From contig CM030849.1 in the NCBI GenBank assembly GCA_018105865.1, positions 5,382,633 to 5,446,632 on the forward strand: 64,000 nt of DNA, written 5' to 3'. Under the pieces are notes generated by a model, which was not told the origin of the DNA, did no database searches, and saw nothing but the letters and a program-made list of their open reading frames with translations. The first letter of the stretch is position 1, and each line of letters starts with the position of its first letter. The position numbers were made by a program, and so were the translations under genes. The stretch is from Metaphire vulgaris. Lineage: Eukaryota; Annelida; Clitellata; Crassiclitellata; Megascolecidae. Below, piece after piece: positions 1 to 11,038 of this stretch.

Positions 1-633
1 GTGGAAAATTTTTCTACCTACTGTTCACATTTAGCGACACTCCACATGCGACAAGAAGCATGGGCGTAGACACAGAGTGACTCGGAAGCAGTGGGTTAAT
101 CATGGGAGTGACCTGGGGCAGTTTGTTGACATGTCGGGCTTGGGGATGTAGTTGTTTGGGAAATGTAGCAGAGGGGTCTAAGCTGGGGATTAGCAGTTGG
201 GGTTAACCAGTGAGGGAGATTCTTAACCCTAACCCTAGAAATGATGTGCTGACGACCTTTTTTGCTCGTCAGGATGATTATAGGAGGTGATGATTTTTTT
301 GCTTATCATTATTATTATTATTATTACGGCAAAGATTATTGGGCCTCCAAAATTATTATTATTATTACTATTATTAAGATTATATTCTTGGGTTATTATC
401 ATCTTGCAATCAGTGACTTGGATCAGTGGGGTATGGGGAACATGTTTATACTTTAGGGGATGTCAATTGTTTTATAAATATAGCAGTGGGAGATGTAGCA
501 GTGGGGATGTAGCAGAGGGGGTGTTAGCTTTCAGGGAGATGTAGTTCATTCCAGTGGGGAAGATCATTTTACTAATGCAAATCGCGCCAAACGTGTTATT
601 ATTACTTCGGGACATTAAGTGCGTTATTATTAA

Positions 634-684
<51 letters not shown>

Positions 685-689
685 TTCCT
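1..689. other. Non-coding repeats; no gene seen
   Basis: Contains G-rich short repeats built on GTAGCAGTGGGG (about 150-540) and (TTA)n runs (about 308-380 and 634-684). The first 230 bases are repeated at 29,553-29,835. The short open frames here are translations of the microsatellite and are not credible genes. Confidence 0.7.
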
Positions 690-1690
690 TCTATTAACTA
701 TTCATCTTACAATTAGCGCCACCTCGCGACTACCAGATAAACTACTTTTTATACTTTATTATGGGATCTCAGACTTATCTATCTTATAACTATAATAATA
801 ATTTCGCCGGAACGAATTTTCAGTGGGGTGAGATGGTTCAGGCCTTTCAGTAGCCACATGAGATCATTCCACAACTTGGAAGATCATTTTACTAATGCTT
901 TTGTTGGCAAACGTGCTGGCAACCCTGTTTTCAATTTTAGAAATTTTTGCGTTAAACAAGCAAATGCGACGCGATTTTGTCCATTTTATATTGGTTGTAA
1001 TAATTCAGCTGCTCGTCGAATGAATGCATCTTAGCACAGTTTACGATGGTTGTCATCCACCCGGCGTGATGAAATGCTCCAGGCTTTAGCCGGTGCACAC
1101 CACATAACCACGATTTGGTTCTCCCAGAAGTATCAACATCTTCTCGGCACTTTACCGAGAGTCATCACGAAGCATTTTTATTTTCTAGCATAGTATAATA
1201 CTACCGTGTATGCAACATTCTTTTTGTACAGTTACAAAGTACGACATTCGCAGAAATCAACAATACCTTCAAACCTAATCATACTGTCATAGTCTACTAT
1301 CATAGATAGCCTTGTAATAAATCAGTTGTTTATTAGCCATTTATACAACAGAATGCATTAAATGCATGCTTTTTTAAAGTTTGACCCATGAAGCCAGGGC
1401 CCCATCACTGTGCAATTCTTCGTTCACTATGCACTAAAACTCACCTCTGATTATCTATAAGTTCAAAAATTGTCCTGGGGTTATACACCCTGAACTCGTC
1501 AAAAAGGGGAGAGAGAGGTCGGAAGGGATGGATGAAATGTCACATTCAAACACTAGTAATTCACGACGTTGATTGACAAACTTTCTGAAATATATGCCAT
1601 TGATTCAGCGATTTAAGCCAATTCATTGTTCTACAGAAAACTGTTAGTTAAGCTCGAGTGTCTTAAACAATCATACACATCTTTTAATAG
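690..1690. other. Duplicated non-coding flank 3' of receptor gene
   Basis: Conserved at 31,768-32,770. No open frame is shared by both copies, so no gene is called. It lies downstream of the receptor stop codon on the minus strand and may hold 3' UTR or intergenic sequence. Confidence 0.6.
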
Positions 1691-1698
1691 GTAAGCGT

Positions 1699-2154
1699 CA
1701 GTGGCGTAGCCAAGAGGGATTTGGGGATTTAACCTCCCTTTGTTGGAAGGACCAAAACATTAGTTATAGCCTAATATTATTACAGTATGTGGATGGAGAG
1801 GCACCTAAATCGATTTTAAAGTAGCAAGACTAAAAAGTTGCATAGGTTAGTTTAGCTTAAGAAGTCAATTTATATAACGTAAAATCGCGAACGGTGAGTC
1901 AAAGGCTAGAGAGCTTTATATTAATACAAAGTCACGAAGAAATAAGTTTTAAGTTTCCTTGCGAACGAATCAAGATTGGACTCTCTAGGCATAGGCTGTC
2001 TGCGCGCTCAGATAGCTCGGATAGCTATAATTATTATAACTGATTTAATGAAGGATAATAATAGGCAACGACCTCTTTTTGCTTCTCAGGATTTTCAAAG
2101 TCGGGGTATGGTTGGTCGTAACTCCTGCTTTGGAAAATCCTGGCTACGCCAGTG
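1699..2154. mobile_element. hAT-like MITE with CAGTGGCGTAGCC ends
   Basis: Terminal inverted repeats CAGTGGCGTAGCC and GGCTACGCCAGTG. The flanks GTAAGCGT and GTAAGCAC are a partly decayed 8-bp TSD, as expected for hAT. The same insertion is present in unit B (32,778-33,214), so it is older than the duplication. No transposase is encoded. Confidence 0.75.
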
Positions 2155-2269
2155 GTAAGCACTATGTTAAAACTTGAACAAGTATATCAATTAAAATAAA
2201 AAACGTTAAAAGATCGGACCATGGACGTAATCCTGTATACTATAGGTCTATTCACATTGGTTAATAGAC

Positions 2270-2710
2270 CTATTCGTCTGGACTCAGATACTCGTTGCTT
2301 TCTCTAATGTGCACCGGATTGACAAACTCGAAAGCTGCAGGGTTGCGATACAAGTTGACGTTCTGAATTTCGCTACTGTAGTAAGCAGAACTAACACCGT
2401 CAGTCGGTCCGTCCATGTCCCTATCTCCTGCCCGTGGGTTTTTAGGTTGGGTTTTGCTGGTCATGTCCCTAGGTGGAGCGTAGAGCGTGGAGCGTTGAGC
2501 ACCTCTGAATTCATTCTTCAGAGGTTCATTCGTCACAATTTTTGCCTTCTGCTTTTTTCTTACGTTGACTGAAACCACTATAATGACGATGATTATGACG
2601 AGAGATCCGCCGACGGTTGTTACAACGATGATGATAATCATTTTCGAGGAGGAGTCGCCATCCGGGTATTTCAGACAAGAGCAGTCCCACGTTTTAGAAA
2701 ACACATTCAC
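2270..2710 (-). CDS. Receptor copy A, exon 10: transmembrane segment and tail
   Basis: The exon starts after a CAG acceptor in phase 0 and ends at a TAG stop. It encodes 146 residues: about 23 extracellular residues including WDCSC, a run of Ile, Val, Gly and Thr that makes one transmembrane helix (exon residues 24-49), the basic stop-transfer RKKQKAK, and a polar tail. Tyrosine motifs in the tail are YAPP, YYSSEI, YRNP and, at the C-terminus, NEYLSPDE. Three of these fit YxxP, the pattern bound by Crk-type SH2 domains when phosphorylated; YRNP also fits the Grb2 YxN pattern. No classical ITIM or ITAM is seen. The unit B exon differs at only 8 residues. No close AATAAA was found after the stop; an ATTAAA lies about 220 bases downstream, near 2,043-2,048. 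Confidence 0.88.
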   Translation of the reverse strand: MNVFSKTWDCSCLKYPDGDSSSKMIIIIVVTTVGGSLVIIIVIIVVSVNVRKKQKAKIVTNEPLKNEFRGAQRSTLYAPPRDMTSKTQPKNPRAGDRDMDGPTDGVSSAYYSSEIQNVNLYRNPAAFEFVNPVHIRESNEYLSPDE

Positions 2711-3496
2711 CTGTCATTTATGTTAGCAAAAAAACTGACATTTCACAAGTTTTAAAAGAATGCGAAATTTCTAATTATATATACCGAAGTAGTTACAATA
2801 TCAAAAGAAAGTAACTCAGAACTGTGTAAAACACACAATTTTGGAACTGAGTAGGCTTACCTGGGGCGTAGAGTGTCAATATTGTAAATGGGGTTTACCA
2901 GGGGCGGCAAACAGAAGGGTGCGGCAAATTTTAATAAAGAAGAAGCAGTGATGCTTGTTACTTGTCATTGCATTTTCGGGAGAAGTTCCTTAGAAGAAGG
3001 CGCAATTTTCCTGTTTCTTCATGGACACTGAAAAACCACGCTACGCCAAAACCCACGCTATGCCACTGCAGAGTACGATTTCCTAAGGCAATACGAATAT
3101 GGACTATGCCTATGCAAGACGAGAAGATGATAAATTAAAGACCTACTGCTATTTAGATATAATAATACCTGTCAAATATTTTCACATACATAATATGCAC
3201 CCTTTAAATGACATTTGTGACAACATGCATTTACTTCATGTCACTTCGAAGAGATAGCGAATATTTCAGCGATGGTTAGTTGAGATCTAAAAACATTTTC
3301 TATTCCATTGCAGATATAACACTATATATATATATATATAATTATAGGTGTGATTTGTCGGGGGAAATGGTGAATTTTCCTCCTCACTGAACAACTACAG
3401 TACATACCCCCACTGAGGTGGCTACTGACATCCCAGGGAGAGGTGTCGAACTTCTCCCCAATGTGACAGAAAAATGCATTCACCGTCGTATATATA
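2711..3496. other. Intron between exons 9 and 10, duplicated part
   Basis: Most of this stretch aligns with unit B (33,765-34,235 and 38,668-38,880). A TA microsatellite lies near 3,325. No additional exon shared by both copies was seen. Confidence 0.6.
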
Positions 3497-4259
3497 CAGG
3501 GTGTCTACGAAAAAAACCCCCCAGCAGGAAAACTTTGATTTCTTAAAAGTTCCTAAATATATTTCTATCAAAATTTCCACTCGTGTACAGCACATATTTT
3601 CCCACCTTCCTGCCAATTTGCATCTCATTTGCATGTAAGATGGCTATTTTGTGAGATATCAAAGTCAAAATTCGATTTTTACGAATCAACAGACAAAATT
3701 TTATTGATTGTCTAGAAATTTCAACTTAAACCACAATTGTTCAAGATGGTTATCGGACGTAATTGCAAACCCTAACCCTAACCCTAACCTTAATTGCAAA
3801 AATTGTTCGGTATCCAAAGCCAAGCTCCCGCAATGTCTGAATTCGCATCTTATCTTCGTTCGATATTTTACCCATTTTGAAAGTTTAAATCAAACTTTTA
3901 TTGTTATGTCGAATTCTGTGAGTTTAAAAACATGTTTACAAAATTTCATTCGATTTAAACTTTACTACTACTACTGGAACAATAACAACAACTGCTAATA
4001 ATACCACCAAAATTGACATAAAGCCAAATTTATGTGAAGCTATAGATATTTAGGCCTGTCATGCTGCGACTGAGTAGTAAAAATCGAAGTTTGACTTTGA
4101 TATCTCACAAAATGGCCACCTTACATGCAAATGAGATGAAAATTGACAGAAAGGTGGGGAAATATGTCCTGCACAAGTGTGGCAATTTTGATAAAAATAT
4201 ATTTAGGAACTTTTAAGAAATCAAAGTTTTCCTGCTGGGGTTTTTTTGTAGACACCCTG
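3497..4259. mobile_element. mariner-type MITE with long inverted repeats
   Basis: Starts CAGGGTGTCTACGAAAAAAA and ends with the inverted match, flanked by TA on both sides, as for Tc1/mariner insertions. The inverted arms run for roughly 170 bases (about 3,497-3,665 and 4,090-4,259). The centre includes short CCCTAA copies. No transposase is seen. It is absent from the matching place in unit B. Confidence 0.75.
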
Positions 4260-4308
4260 TATATATATATATATAGGTCTTTGTTCAGTCCTTACTTTAA
4301 GACGTCTA

Positions 4309-4352
<44 letters not shown>

Positions 4353-5250
4353 CCGTCAAAGTGTGAAATCAGGCAATGTTGACATTGTCTGAAATCTTTA
4401 GGCAATGTCAACATTTCCCGATTTACTCAGACAATGTCGGCTTTGACTGAAAGTTTTAGGCATTGTTTAACAATGCCTGAAATTTGTTCAGAATTTCTGC
4501 ACTGCCTGAAATTTTTTTCGTGATGGAATACAATAGAAAAGCTAATACTTAAAGTAAAAATGACTCAATTCATAATAAATACGAGTACACATTTTTTGAA
4601 ACATTTTTAGCTTGTTAGATGTAATATTCTGAATGTTTTCTACTTGTTGAGCCTTATTTCATAACTATTCAAAATAATATACAAAGCACTCAACACCAAT
4701 TTATTCATACAATACATTCATTAAATTCATATCTTCATTTATAGAATGAGGTAGTGGGGGTATCCAGCCTTTCTCCCCTACAAATCGCGTCCTGCTTCTT
4801 TCCATTGTACTCATCGATAAGCTGTCTTCTGAATTTGATTTCTTGGATTATTTCTTGATTCTCCATGATTAAACCAGCAAGCTTATTCATGTCTGATGTG
4901 TCTAATGTCTAATATGTCTAATGTGTACTGCTCAACCTTTTATACTACATGAGCGTTCAGGAAAACACGTATCCTCCACTGTGCACTGCAATAGACTTCC
5001 GATTGCAATTACGAAGTATTTACTAGATATCAGTCAGCGGATTAACATACCAGACTAAAGCACTCCAGTCTGCTATTAATGTTATAATAGATCATCCAAC
5101 TTGCAGCGTGCGCCCCTAAGCTCTGGAATTCACTACCAACATCACTTCGCATAACTAACAACAACTTAACATCTTTCAGATCAATGGACCCAAGTTCGCG
5201 GACCTGACCATGGCTGAATTCAATCTTTTATTTAAGAGGTCTATGATATA
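4260..5250. mobile_element. Foldback element remnant with microsatellite core
   Basis: The left arm (about 4,275-4,310, CAGTCCTTACTTTAAGACGTC) and right arm (about 5,180-5,245, GGACCCAAGTTCGCGG through AGAGGTCTATGA) match the arms of the element at 39,009-39,592 in unit B. The inside holds (AT)n at 4,312-4,350, a stretch with repeated AATGTC/GACATTG words, and a retrotransposon scrap. The internal sequence differs from unit B, so the boundaries are approximate. Confidence 0.5.
4985..5180 (+). pseudogene. Non-LTR retrotransposon C-terminal scrap
   Basis: Plus-strand translation near 5,100-5,175 gives APKLWNSLPTSLR, the conserved tail signature of CR1/L2-like polymerases (also LWNSIPASLR at about 44,750 and IWNSLPPDLK at about 62,790). 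Only the last few dozen codons remain. Confidence 0.55.
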
Positions 5251-5341
5251 TATAATTATATAGATATAATTATATATAATATATACCGGAATATATACCG
5301 GTATATATATGGTGCCTGCAGTGATATATATATATATACTG

Positions 5342-5377
<36 letters not shown>

Positions 5378-5400
5378 TGCATATATATATATTGTTTACA
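5250..5400. repeat. (TA)n microsatellite in intron
   Basis: Imperfect TA repeats right next to the exon 9 donor. In unit B the same intron position (about 39,840-40,395) holds TA repeats interrupted by a repeat cassette. Confidence 0.85.
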
Positions 5401-5415
5401 TGGTAACTTGCTCAC

Positions 5416-5589
5416 TTGAATGACTGAATTATCTTTGCAGTCTGACGTGTCATTCAGTGCCTGTTGTGGTTTATTTGCTGGCGGATAACACGTTAGCAAA
5501 TTGTCAGTGAGATCTTGGATGATACAGGATCCGTTTCCAATTCGAACCGTGTAGTCTTCCTTTGTGCAGCATTGCAGAAATCCATTTCC
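5416..5589 (-). CDS. Receptor copy A, exon 9: last TIG domain
   Basis: A phase 0-0 exon of 58 codons between an AG acceptor (CTAG) and the donor GTGAGC. It encodes the end of a TIG-like fold: DYTVRIGNGSC, then QDLTDNLLTCYPP. The spacing of the IG motif, the Cys, and the hydrophobic residues before Cys-x-Pro-Pro resembles the last TIG domain of MET and plexins. It joins exon 10 in frame. The unit B counterpart (40,411-40,584) is open and the same length. Confidence 0.82.
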
Positions 5590-6035
5590 CTAGTCAATCA
5601 TTAATATATTTAAGAAAGGTGATTCATCAAAAGCAATGCATACATACAGCATAAGCATATTAAGCATGCTGTACATGTGCAACGAAATGTGTGCTTGATG
5701 ACTAAGATAAAAAGAACTGGTATTACGTCAATCATTAGGTGGCGAGGTGTTTCATCAGTTGACAAACTGGAGAAATAGTAATGGCATATGTGTTAAACGA
5801 AAGCTGCTGGGGAAACATTTGGTTTTGTTCTTCTTCGAGGTCTTCAAAAAGCTGGTTTAAGATGTGACTGAGGTAATTACTTTGAGTCTCTGAAGAAAGA
5901 CTCCTTCCTCATGACACCAATGCTATTAAAGACTGAAAGTGCTAACACTGCAGTATGCTTTCAAGTCGTCAAATAACGTTTGCTCATCGTACACTTATCA
6001 AATATAAGATTAAATACAATACAATAAATACAAAC

Positions 6036-6473
6036 CTGAATAGTAACCATATCTGTGCTTTGAATAATCTTATTACTGGGACACGTAATTTTTGGTGGAA
6101 ACTTGACAACGTTATTTCCGTTGCTATCCCTGAGAGAATTGTTTTTGTATTTCTCAAATTCATCGTAAGATATTCCCAGATATATCATCATTTTCTCTTG
6201 ACTATTTGGTGCAATGTACGTTTGATTTGTCGAGATGGATTTGATGGGAACCAAGCGTTTTGACCTAACTGCGGTAAATGGGACACTCTGTAGTACATCT
6301 CTAACTTCCCTCTGCTCTGGATATTCGACGAATGACTCTCGTTTTCTTCTGCTGTAGACGCTTGCGTCGATATTTGTTTGATTAAACAGATATAGGAGGA
6401 AATCTTGGCGAATGTAAATGGGAGGTGACGTGCAGACTATCTTCGTTCCGTCTTCTGTTGGTTGATCACAAGG
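6036..6473 (-). CDS. Receptor copy A, exon 8: TIG2 end, furin-like linker, TIG3 start
   Basis: A phase 0-0 exon of 146 codons, fully open. It begins PCDQPTEDGTKIVCTSPPI, matching the Cys...Val-Cys-x-Ser-Pro-Pro end of a plexin-type TIG domain. A linker with SRRKRES, a furin-like Arg-Arg-Lys-Arg site, follows at about exon residues 50-57. The exon ends with a stretch leading into the last TIG (IIQSTDMVTIQ). If the basic site is exposed the ectodomain could be cleaved there; this is inference. The unit B counterpart has an extra base just before this site. Confidence 0.82.
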
Positions 6474-6830
6474 CTACAAGAATAGTCAATGGCATTTAAA
6501 TCTCGTAACAATGTTCATTGTACAACACTATTTCTTACAGGCGTGATAGGATGAAATCTTTCCCACCTTCCAAAAAATCCCACAAAGATCTCTCGAAAAC
6601 TCCCAACACTGACGCAAATTTTGGCATGAAACTGTGTCTTTTCCACTCCATTCAAGTCAATTTCCCCCACACTTATGGTACTGTACTGCGGTGTAAAATA
6701 TTTTTACTTATTCTTTGTCAAAACTTTAGTAAAAGGATTTTATTGCATCCATTGTCAATTGTGTCACGACAAGTCAGTTGCTAGAAAAAGTCTGCAACAG
6801 CTAAAATGAGAAAGTGTTATCAAAAATTAC

Positions 6831-6951
6831 CCCAAAAGTTTCATTGTAGTATGTAATGATGCTGTTATTCGTAATGATGACAACAGCTCGAACCAACGGA
6901 TGAGCCACGGAATCCAAGCTGTATCCCGATATGCTCAGAGTGTTACCACCA
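6831..6951 (-). CDS. Receptor copy A, exon 7: TIG2 core
   Basis: A phase 2-0 exon of 121 bases. With the two bases from exon 6 it reads SGGNTLSISGYSLDSVAHP, the classic SGG...G..LD...P opening of a plexin/MET TIG domain, then a beta-rich stretch ending before the GTAATT donor. The acceptor is CTACTAG. The unit B exon (42,010-42,130) has the same length and is open. Confidence 0.82.
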
Positions 6952-7059
6952 CTAGTAGTATACAAAAATTGATGACTACGATATATGGAATTAGTGCACA
7001 GCAATAGATCAATTAATTATTACTATATACGCAAGATAGGCAAACAAGACATAAAATGA

Positions 7060-8160
7060 ATATTGGCGATAAATGGTCTTTTTCTCTTCTTCTTTCTTTC
7101 TTGCCCTCCGTCGTTCCCTAATGGTTTGCACAATGAGTCTGAATGAGTTCTTTCCTTGGACGACGGGTATGAATGAGTTCCACTTCTGTCTGTATCTTGC
7201 TGCCCTGGTCATTTGTATGAAGTTCATTTGCATTTCCTCTGCATCCTCTTATTAAATTTTTTTCCAAATTTTTCTTGGTCTTCATTTTCTCCTTTCTCCT
7301 TCGACGTAGTTGTATAGTGCTTTCTTTGGCAGTCTTTCTTCCGTTATTCTTTCAACATGACCAAACCATTTCAGTTTTCGTTTCTGTATTAATTCAAGCA
7401 TCGTTTCTTTGGCTCTGTGTTTTCTCTGATCATTTTGTTTCTTATTCTTTGTCTTCTGCTTACTCCTACTATTCTTCTTAACCAGTTAATTTCTACATTC
7501 ATTAATCTACTTTCCTCTTTCCTCTTTATGGTCCTGAAATCTGATCCATATAATAGTACTGGTTTGATCAGTGTATTACATAGCTCTAGTTTTGTTTTCA
7601 ATTATATTTGTATGTGTTTTAGTATATTCTGAAGTTTTCCAAATGATACACTTGTCGTCTTCGCTTAGTCCATCCTCTGTCAATACTGACCATAGTCTAG
7701 GGTCCCCGGGTATACGTAGTTTGGAACTTATTCTGTTACTTCGTTCTTTAATTTTAGGTTAATTTTCCATTCTTCTTCCCCGTGTCCATTGCTTTAGTTT
7801 TCCGTGTAGGCCTATTTATTTTCATTCCAACTTCTTCTCCGGTTTTGCTTAGTTCATTAGTTAATGTTTTTAAGTGTTCTGCCATTGTTGCTATCACATC
7901 TATGCCATCTGCAAACCTCAAGTCAATTATGTATTGTTGTTTCTCCACATGTCTTATTGCAACATTTTCTTCTTATCTGTTTTGTAGCGCTTTTGCATTA
8001 CCGCCTCTAGTATTACGTTGAATAGTAGTGGAGATAAGCCGCATCCTTGTCTTATTGCAACTGTCTCAATCTCAAAACATTATGTTAATTCCCTAGAATT
8101 TTCTCTCTGCTCAGTGTTTTGCTGTGTAAGTTTTTACGAGTTTCACTAGCTTCTCTGGAC
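7060..8160 (-). pseudogene. Decayed non-LTR retrotransposon reverse transcriptase fragment
   Basis: Minus-strand segments show reverse transcriptase features in broken frames: a degenerate catalytic box (FADGIDV, about 7,900), a PLLFN-like stretch (about 8,020-8,060), and the downstream LLYGSDFRTIKRKEESRL region (about 7,510-7,560). A shorter remnant persists at 42,350-42,740, so the insertion predates the duplication. It lies in the intron between exons 6 and 7, in the gene's own orientation. It is not functional. Confidence 0.7.
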
Positions 8161-8310
8161 GACCGTAGTGTCTTAATACTTGCCATAATCCCTCATGTTT
8201 TGATAATTCTGGTGCAAAAAATCAAATTGCAACGAGCGAATTTTACAGCCATTGCGTATATGCAGCAACTTTGTGTTGATGAAACTAATGGTTCAAGAAT
8301 GGTAACTAAC

Positions 8311-8487
8311 CTTATGAAAAGCTCACTAGGTTTGACGTCATCAATTCTTGGATCCGGTTTATATGTAAAGTACTTTCCGGTGGTGATGTTAGACTTTGAA
8401 TTGATAGTCAAAATGATTGGTAGCATCTGATTGATCATAGTTTCATTTTCAATCGTCGGGGTTTTTACCAAAACAGTCTGCCCAGAC
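8311..8487 (-). CDS. Receptor copy A, exon 6: TIG1 end and TIG2 start
   Basis: A phase 2-2 exon of 177 bases between acceptor CTATAG and donor GTTAGT. Together with exon 5 it completes the first TIG: SGQTVLVKTPTIEN, then GKYFTYKPDPRIDD, the FxYxPDPxI ending typical of IPT/TIG folds. The last codons (VKPSELFI) start TIG2. An alternative donor GTGAGC inside the exon would end in the wrong phase for exon 7. In unit B one base is missing at this very spot. Confidence 0.83.
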
Positions 8488-8712
8488 CTATAGAAAAACA
8501 GGCGCTTGTAATGAAATGAGATTCGATATTATTAAATTCCTTAGTTCAAGTTCAAGTCACACATATTATGCGAAATTAGAAGTTTTACTCCAGCCTAATG
8601 AGCATCATGATAAACTTTTGCGACTTCGATCATTCAACATATGCTTAAAAGGTTGGCCCTTTATTTTCCAAGTTGTTTAAGATTTAATGAGAGCGTGTGC
8701 AAAATGTCATAC

Positions 8713-8848
8713 GAATTGTAATATTCCGCTGTGAGAAAATCTCCAATGTAAACGGCTGAAACATTTTGTGATGCGAAATTCGTCACTATTGTCAACACGG
8801 TTCCTCCTGCTATAGGTCCAAAGGTTGGATTGATAGAGATATTTGATG
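8713..8848 (-). CDS. Receptor copy A, exon 5: TIG1 start
   Basis: A phase 1-2 exon of 136 bases, acceptor TTTGTAG, donor GTATGA. It reads SINPTFGPIAGGTVLTIV, a textbook IPT/TIG start (PxxGPxxGGTxLTI), then VYIGDFLTAEYYNS. Unit B has 6 more bases in frame. The phase-1 acceptor joins directly to Ig exon 4 (phase 1), so no exon is needed in the transposon-filled 6 kb between them. Confidence 0.86.
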
Positions 8849-8969
8849 CTACAAATCAAGAGTCAAAATCTAATAGTCGTATAGATAGCATATTAATCAA
8901 ACGGTCTCCAAATTCATGGCTATAGTAAATCAGGCATCAGAAACTAAAGCTGAAGCTGATAACTTTCAA

Positions 8970-9095
8970 CATATGGACGAGTCCTGACTCCTGTAGCGAA
9001 TAAAATCTGCAGTAGTTTATGTGCTGCTTTACATCATACAAATTTCGCCCATTGCGTCATGATCTTATCACTCTACGGAGTCTACGAATATCATA
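8970..9095 (-). pseudogene. Degenerate counterpart of the unit B open frame at 43,546-43,742
   Basis: Continues after the hAT insertion at 10,381-10,410. The minus-strand sequence matches unit B (CDYM.FV...) but has in-frame TGA and TAA stops and small indels, and it is split by the 1.27-kb insertion. Splice phases do not require it in the receptor mRNA. It may be ordinary intron that happens to be open in unit B. Confidence 0.3.
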
Positions 9096-9103
9096 TAATC
9101 ACA

Positions 9104-9550
9104 CAGGCTTGTCCATGGGACAGATTCGTCTGTCCCATTCCCATCCCATCGTCCCATGGGATTCCCCAGTGTTTATTCTAGCCCCTTTGACATTGGGGGA
9201 ATTTTGAAATGTTTGGGGGACACGGTCTGAGTCGCCACACTTTTCGGGGGGGATTTCCATCCTCATGCAACATATAAAAAATGGGGGGATTTTTTCACTT
9301 GGGGAATTCCCCCTAAGAAGGCCTAGAATAAACACTGGGATTCTCAATATAATATTAATATAATATTAATATAAAATATTAATCATGTGTAACAATACAG
9401 TTCGAAAGGAATTTAGACATTTTTGACAGTTTAGTTTATTGTCCACTAAATAGGTCTACCGTCTACATGTACAAAGAGACATGTACAACGGCAGAATTTA
9501 TTAGTCGTTTTCACATAGGCTTACTTAGCCTCCTAAACCACTTAAAACCA

Positions 9551-9588
<38 letters not shown>

Positions 9589-10372
9589 GCTCAAATAATC
9601 AATAATTCAATCAAATAAACCTTATTCACTTTAAAATTCAAGAGTATTTTATTAAAAATAATTTTATTTTAAATATGAGAATTCAGTGTCATCCTGATAC
9701 TCTTACTCTGCTTCTGAGTCACTAAGCTCATTCAGCACATTATACCCCCTCCCAAATAAAATTCCTGGCTACGCCTCTGAGAGTTCAGCGAACTTCAGCC
9801 ACATGTGAAAAGCTGTTTTCTTCAGTTTCTTGACGGTCAAGGGGCGTCACTCAACAAAATGAAACTTGAGAATTAAGCCTAATGCGATCAGTATTTACAG
9901 ACCACCAGTGCGCGGCTAGAAACGAATCGACCAATTGAACGTGTAAACATAGTCCAGTAATTAAAGTGTCTAGCACTCTAGTGTCAATCTGCTTTCAAGA
10001 GGTCTAGATTTAACGACCCGCTACCTTTGTTTAAATATACAGCGGTCAGTAATCAGTAGTTCAGCAGGGGTGGAAAGATGTTAATAGCATACACACACAA
10101 GCCTAGCACAGTTACCGCCTGCCCGTATAATAAAAGGCTACGAGTATTTATTTATCCAGTTTCCGGCCACAAAATAAAGATACAAATATATGAAGGAAAA
10201 AGAAAGGTAAAAGGTTTCAAAAGGGGGATTTTAAACAAAAATAAAGAATAGCTCTGTCCCATGAGTCCCATTGGATGAGACGGGACAGTGCTGTCCCATC
10301 CCACCCCATCCCATCCCATGAGACGAATCCCATGTGTTTCCCATGAGACGTCCCATCTCATGGACAAGCCTG
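9104..10372. mobile_element. hAT-like element, 1,269 bp, perfect 8-bp TSD
   Basis: Ends CAGGCTTGTCCATG and CATGGACAAGCCTG are inverted repeats. Both sides are flanked by TAATCACA (9,096-9,103 and 10,373-10,380). The unit B sequence at 43,700-43,715 shows the unfilled site. Just inside the ends are short GTCCCATG/CCCATC repeats. No transposase reading frame is visible, so it is non-autonomous. It holds a smaller nested element and a (TTA)n run near 9,550. Confidence 0.88.
9165..9339. mobile_element. Small nested MITE (CCCAGTGTTTATTCTAG ends)
   Basis: CCCAGTGTTTATTCTAG at the left is mirrored by CTAGAATAAACACTGGG at the right, with ATTC on each side as a possible short TSD. About 175 bp, non-coding, inside the larger hAT-like element. 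Confidence 0.6.
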
Positions 10373-10428
10373 TAATCACAGTACGTCTCACACAGGACAA
10401 ATGCTACTAAGCCAATCAACACCCTATT

Positions 10429-10444
10429 ATTATTATTATTATTG

Positions 10445-10490
<46 letters not shown>
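10429..10490. repeat. (TTA)n microsatellite
   Basis: Trinucleotide run in the intron between exons 4 and 5. The unit B counterpart starts at about 43,757 and is where another element inserted. Confidence 0.9.
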
Positions 10491-10491
<1 letters not shown>

Positions 10492-10855
10492 TGACCTATG
10501 GAAACGGCGACGCCATTGAAGATCGCATCTCTAGTGCCAAATAGGTGTTCCTCTGTGATATAGTATTAATTTGCTGACTTTTCAAATATTCCCTATTCAT
10601 TTATACAGTAATAAAAAACTTCGATCGCGTGATTAAATGTTATTTTTGTCAGACTGTTTTCTCGTTATGCTTCTTGCGATATATCAAAATTCGTATCGTT
10701 CGACAATAAATTCGAAACTAGCGCTAGTTTGATTAAAATTCGAGTGGCCACGGTGATATTAAGTTGTAACGGAATGATATCAACATTAACACCGTTATAA
10801 ATTTGAAAATTACCGTTGTTCAATATGGCCGTCGCCTGATTTTATTTTATTCTTA

Positions 10856-10964
10856 TCGCTACGTTTCTCGACTGGATTATTCTCGCTACGTTTCTCGACT
10901 GGATTATTCTCGCTACGTTTCTCGACCGGATTATTCTCGCTACGTTTCTCGACTGGATTATTGC
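10856..10964 (+). repeat. 27-bp tandem repeat in retrotransposon 5' region
   Basis: About four copies of a 27-base unit starting CGCTACGTTTCTCGACTGG. Repeated units in the 5' UTR of LINE-type elements often act as internal promoter modules; that role here is inference. Confidence 0.8.
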
Positions 10965-11038
10965 GGTTGCAGAATTGTGAACTCTCGTTTTCACTCCTTT
11001 TCTTGTCTAACCGAGTTCACTGGAGTGTGTAAGCCTGC

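Noticed and set aside
3768..3792. CCCTAA copies as telomere (also 225-237 and 29,090-29,120)
   Set aside because: Only two to four short copies, each inside transposon or intergenic sequence; no array.
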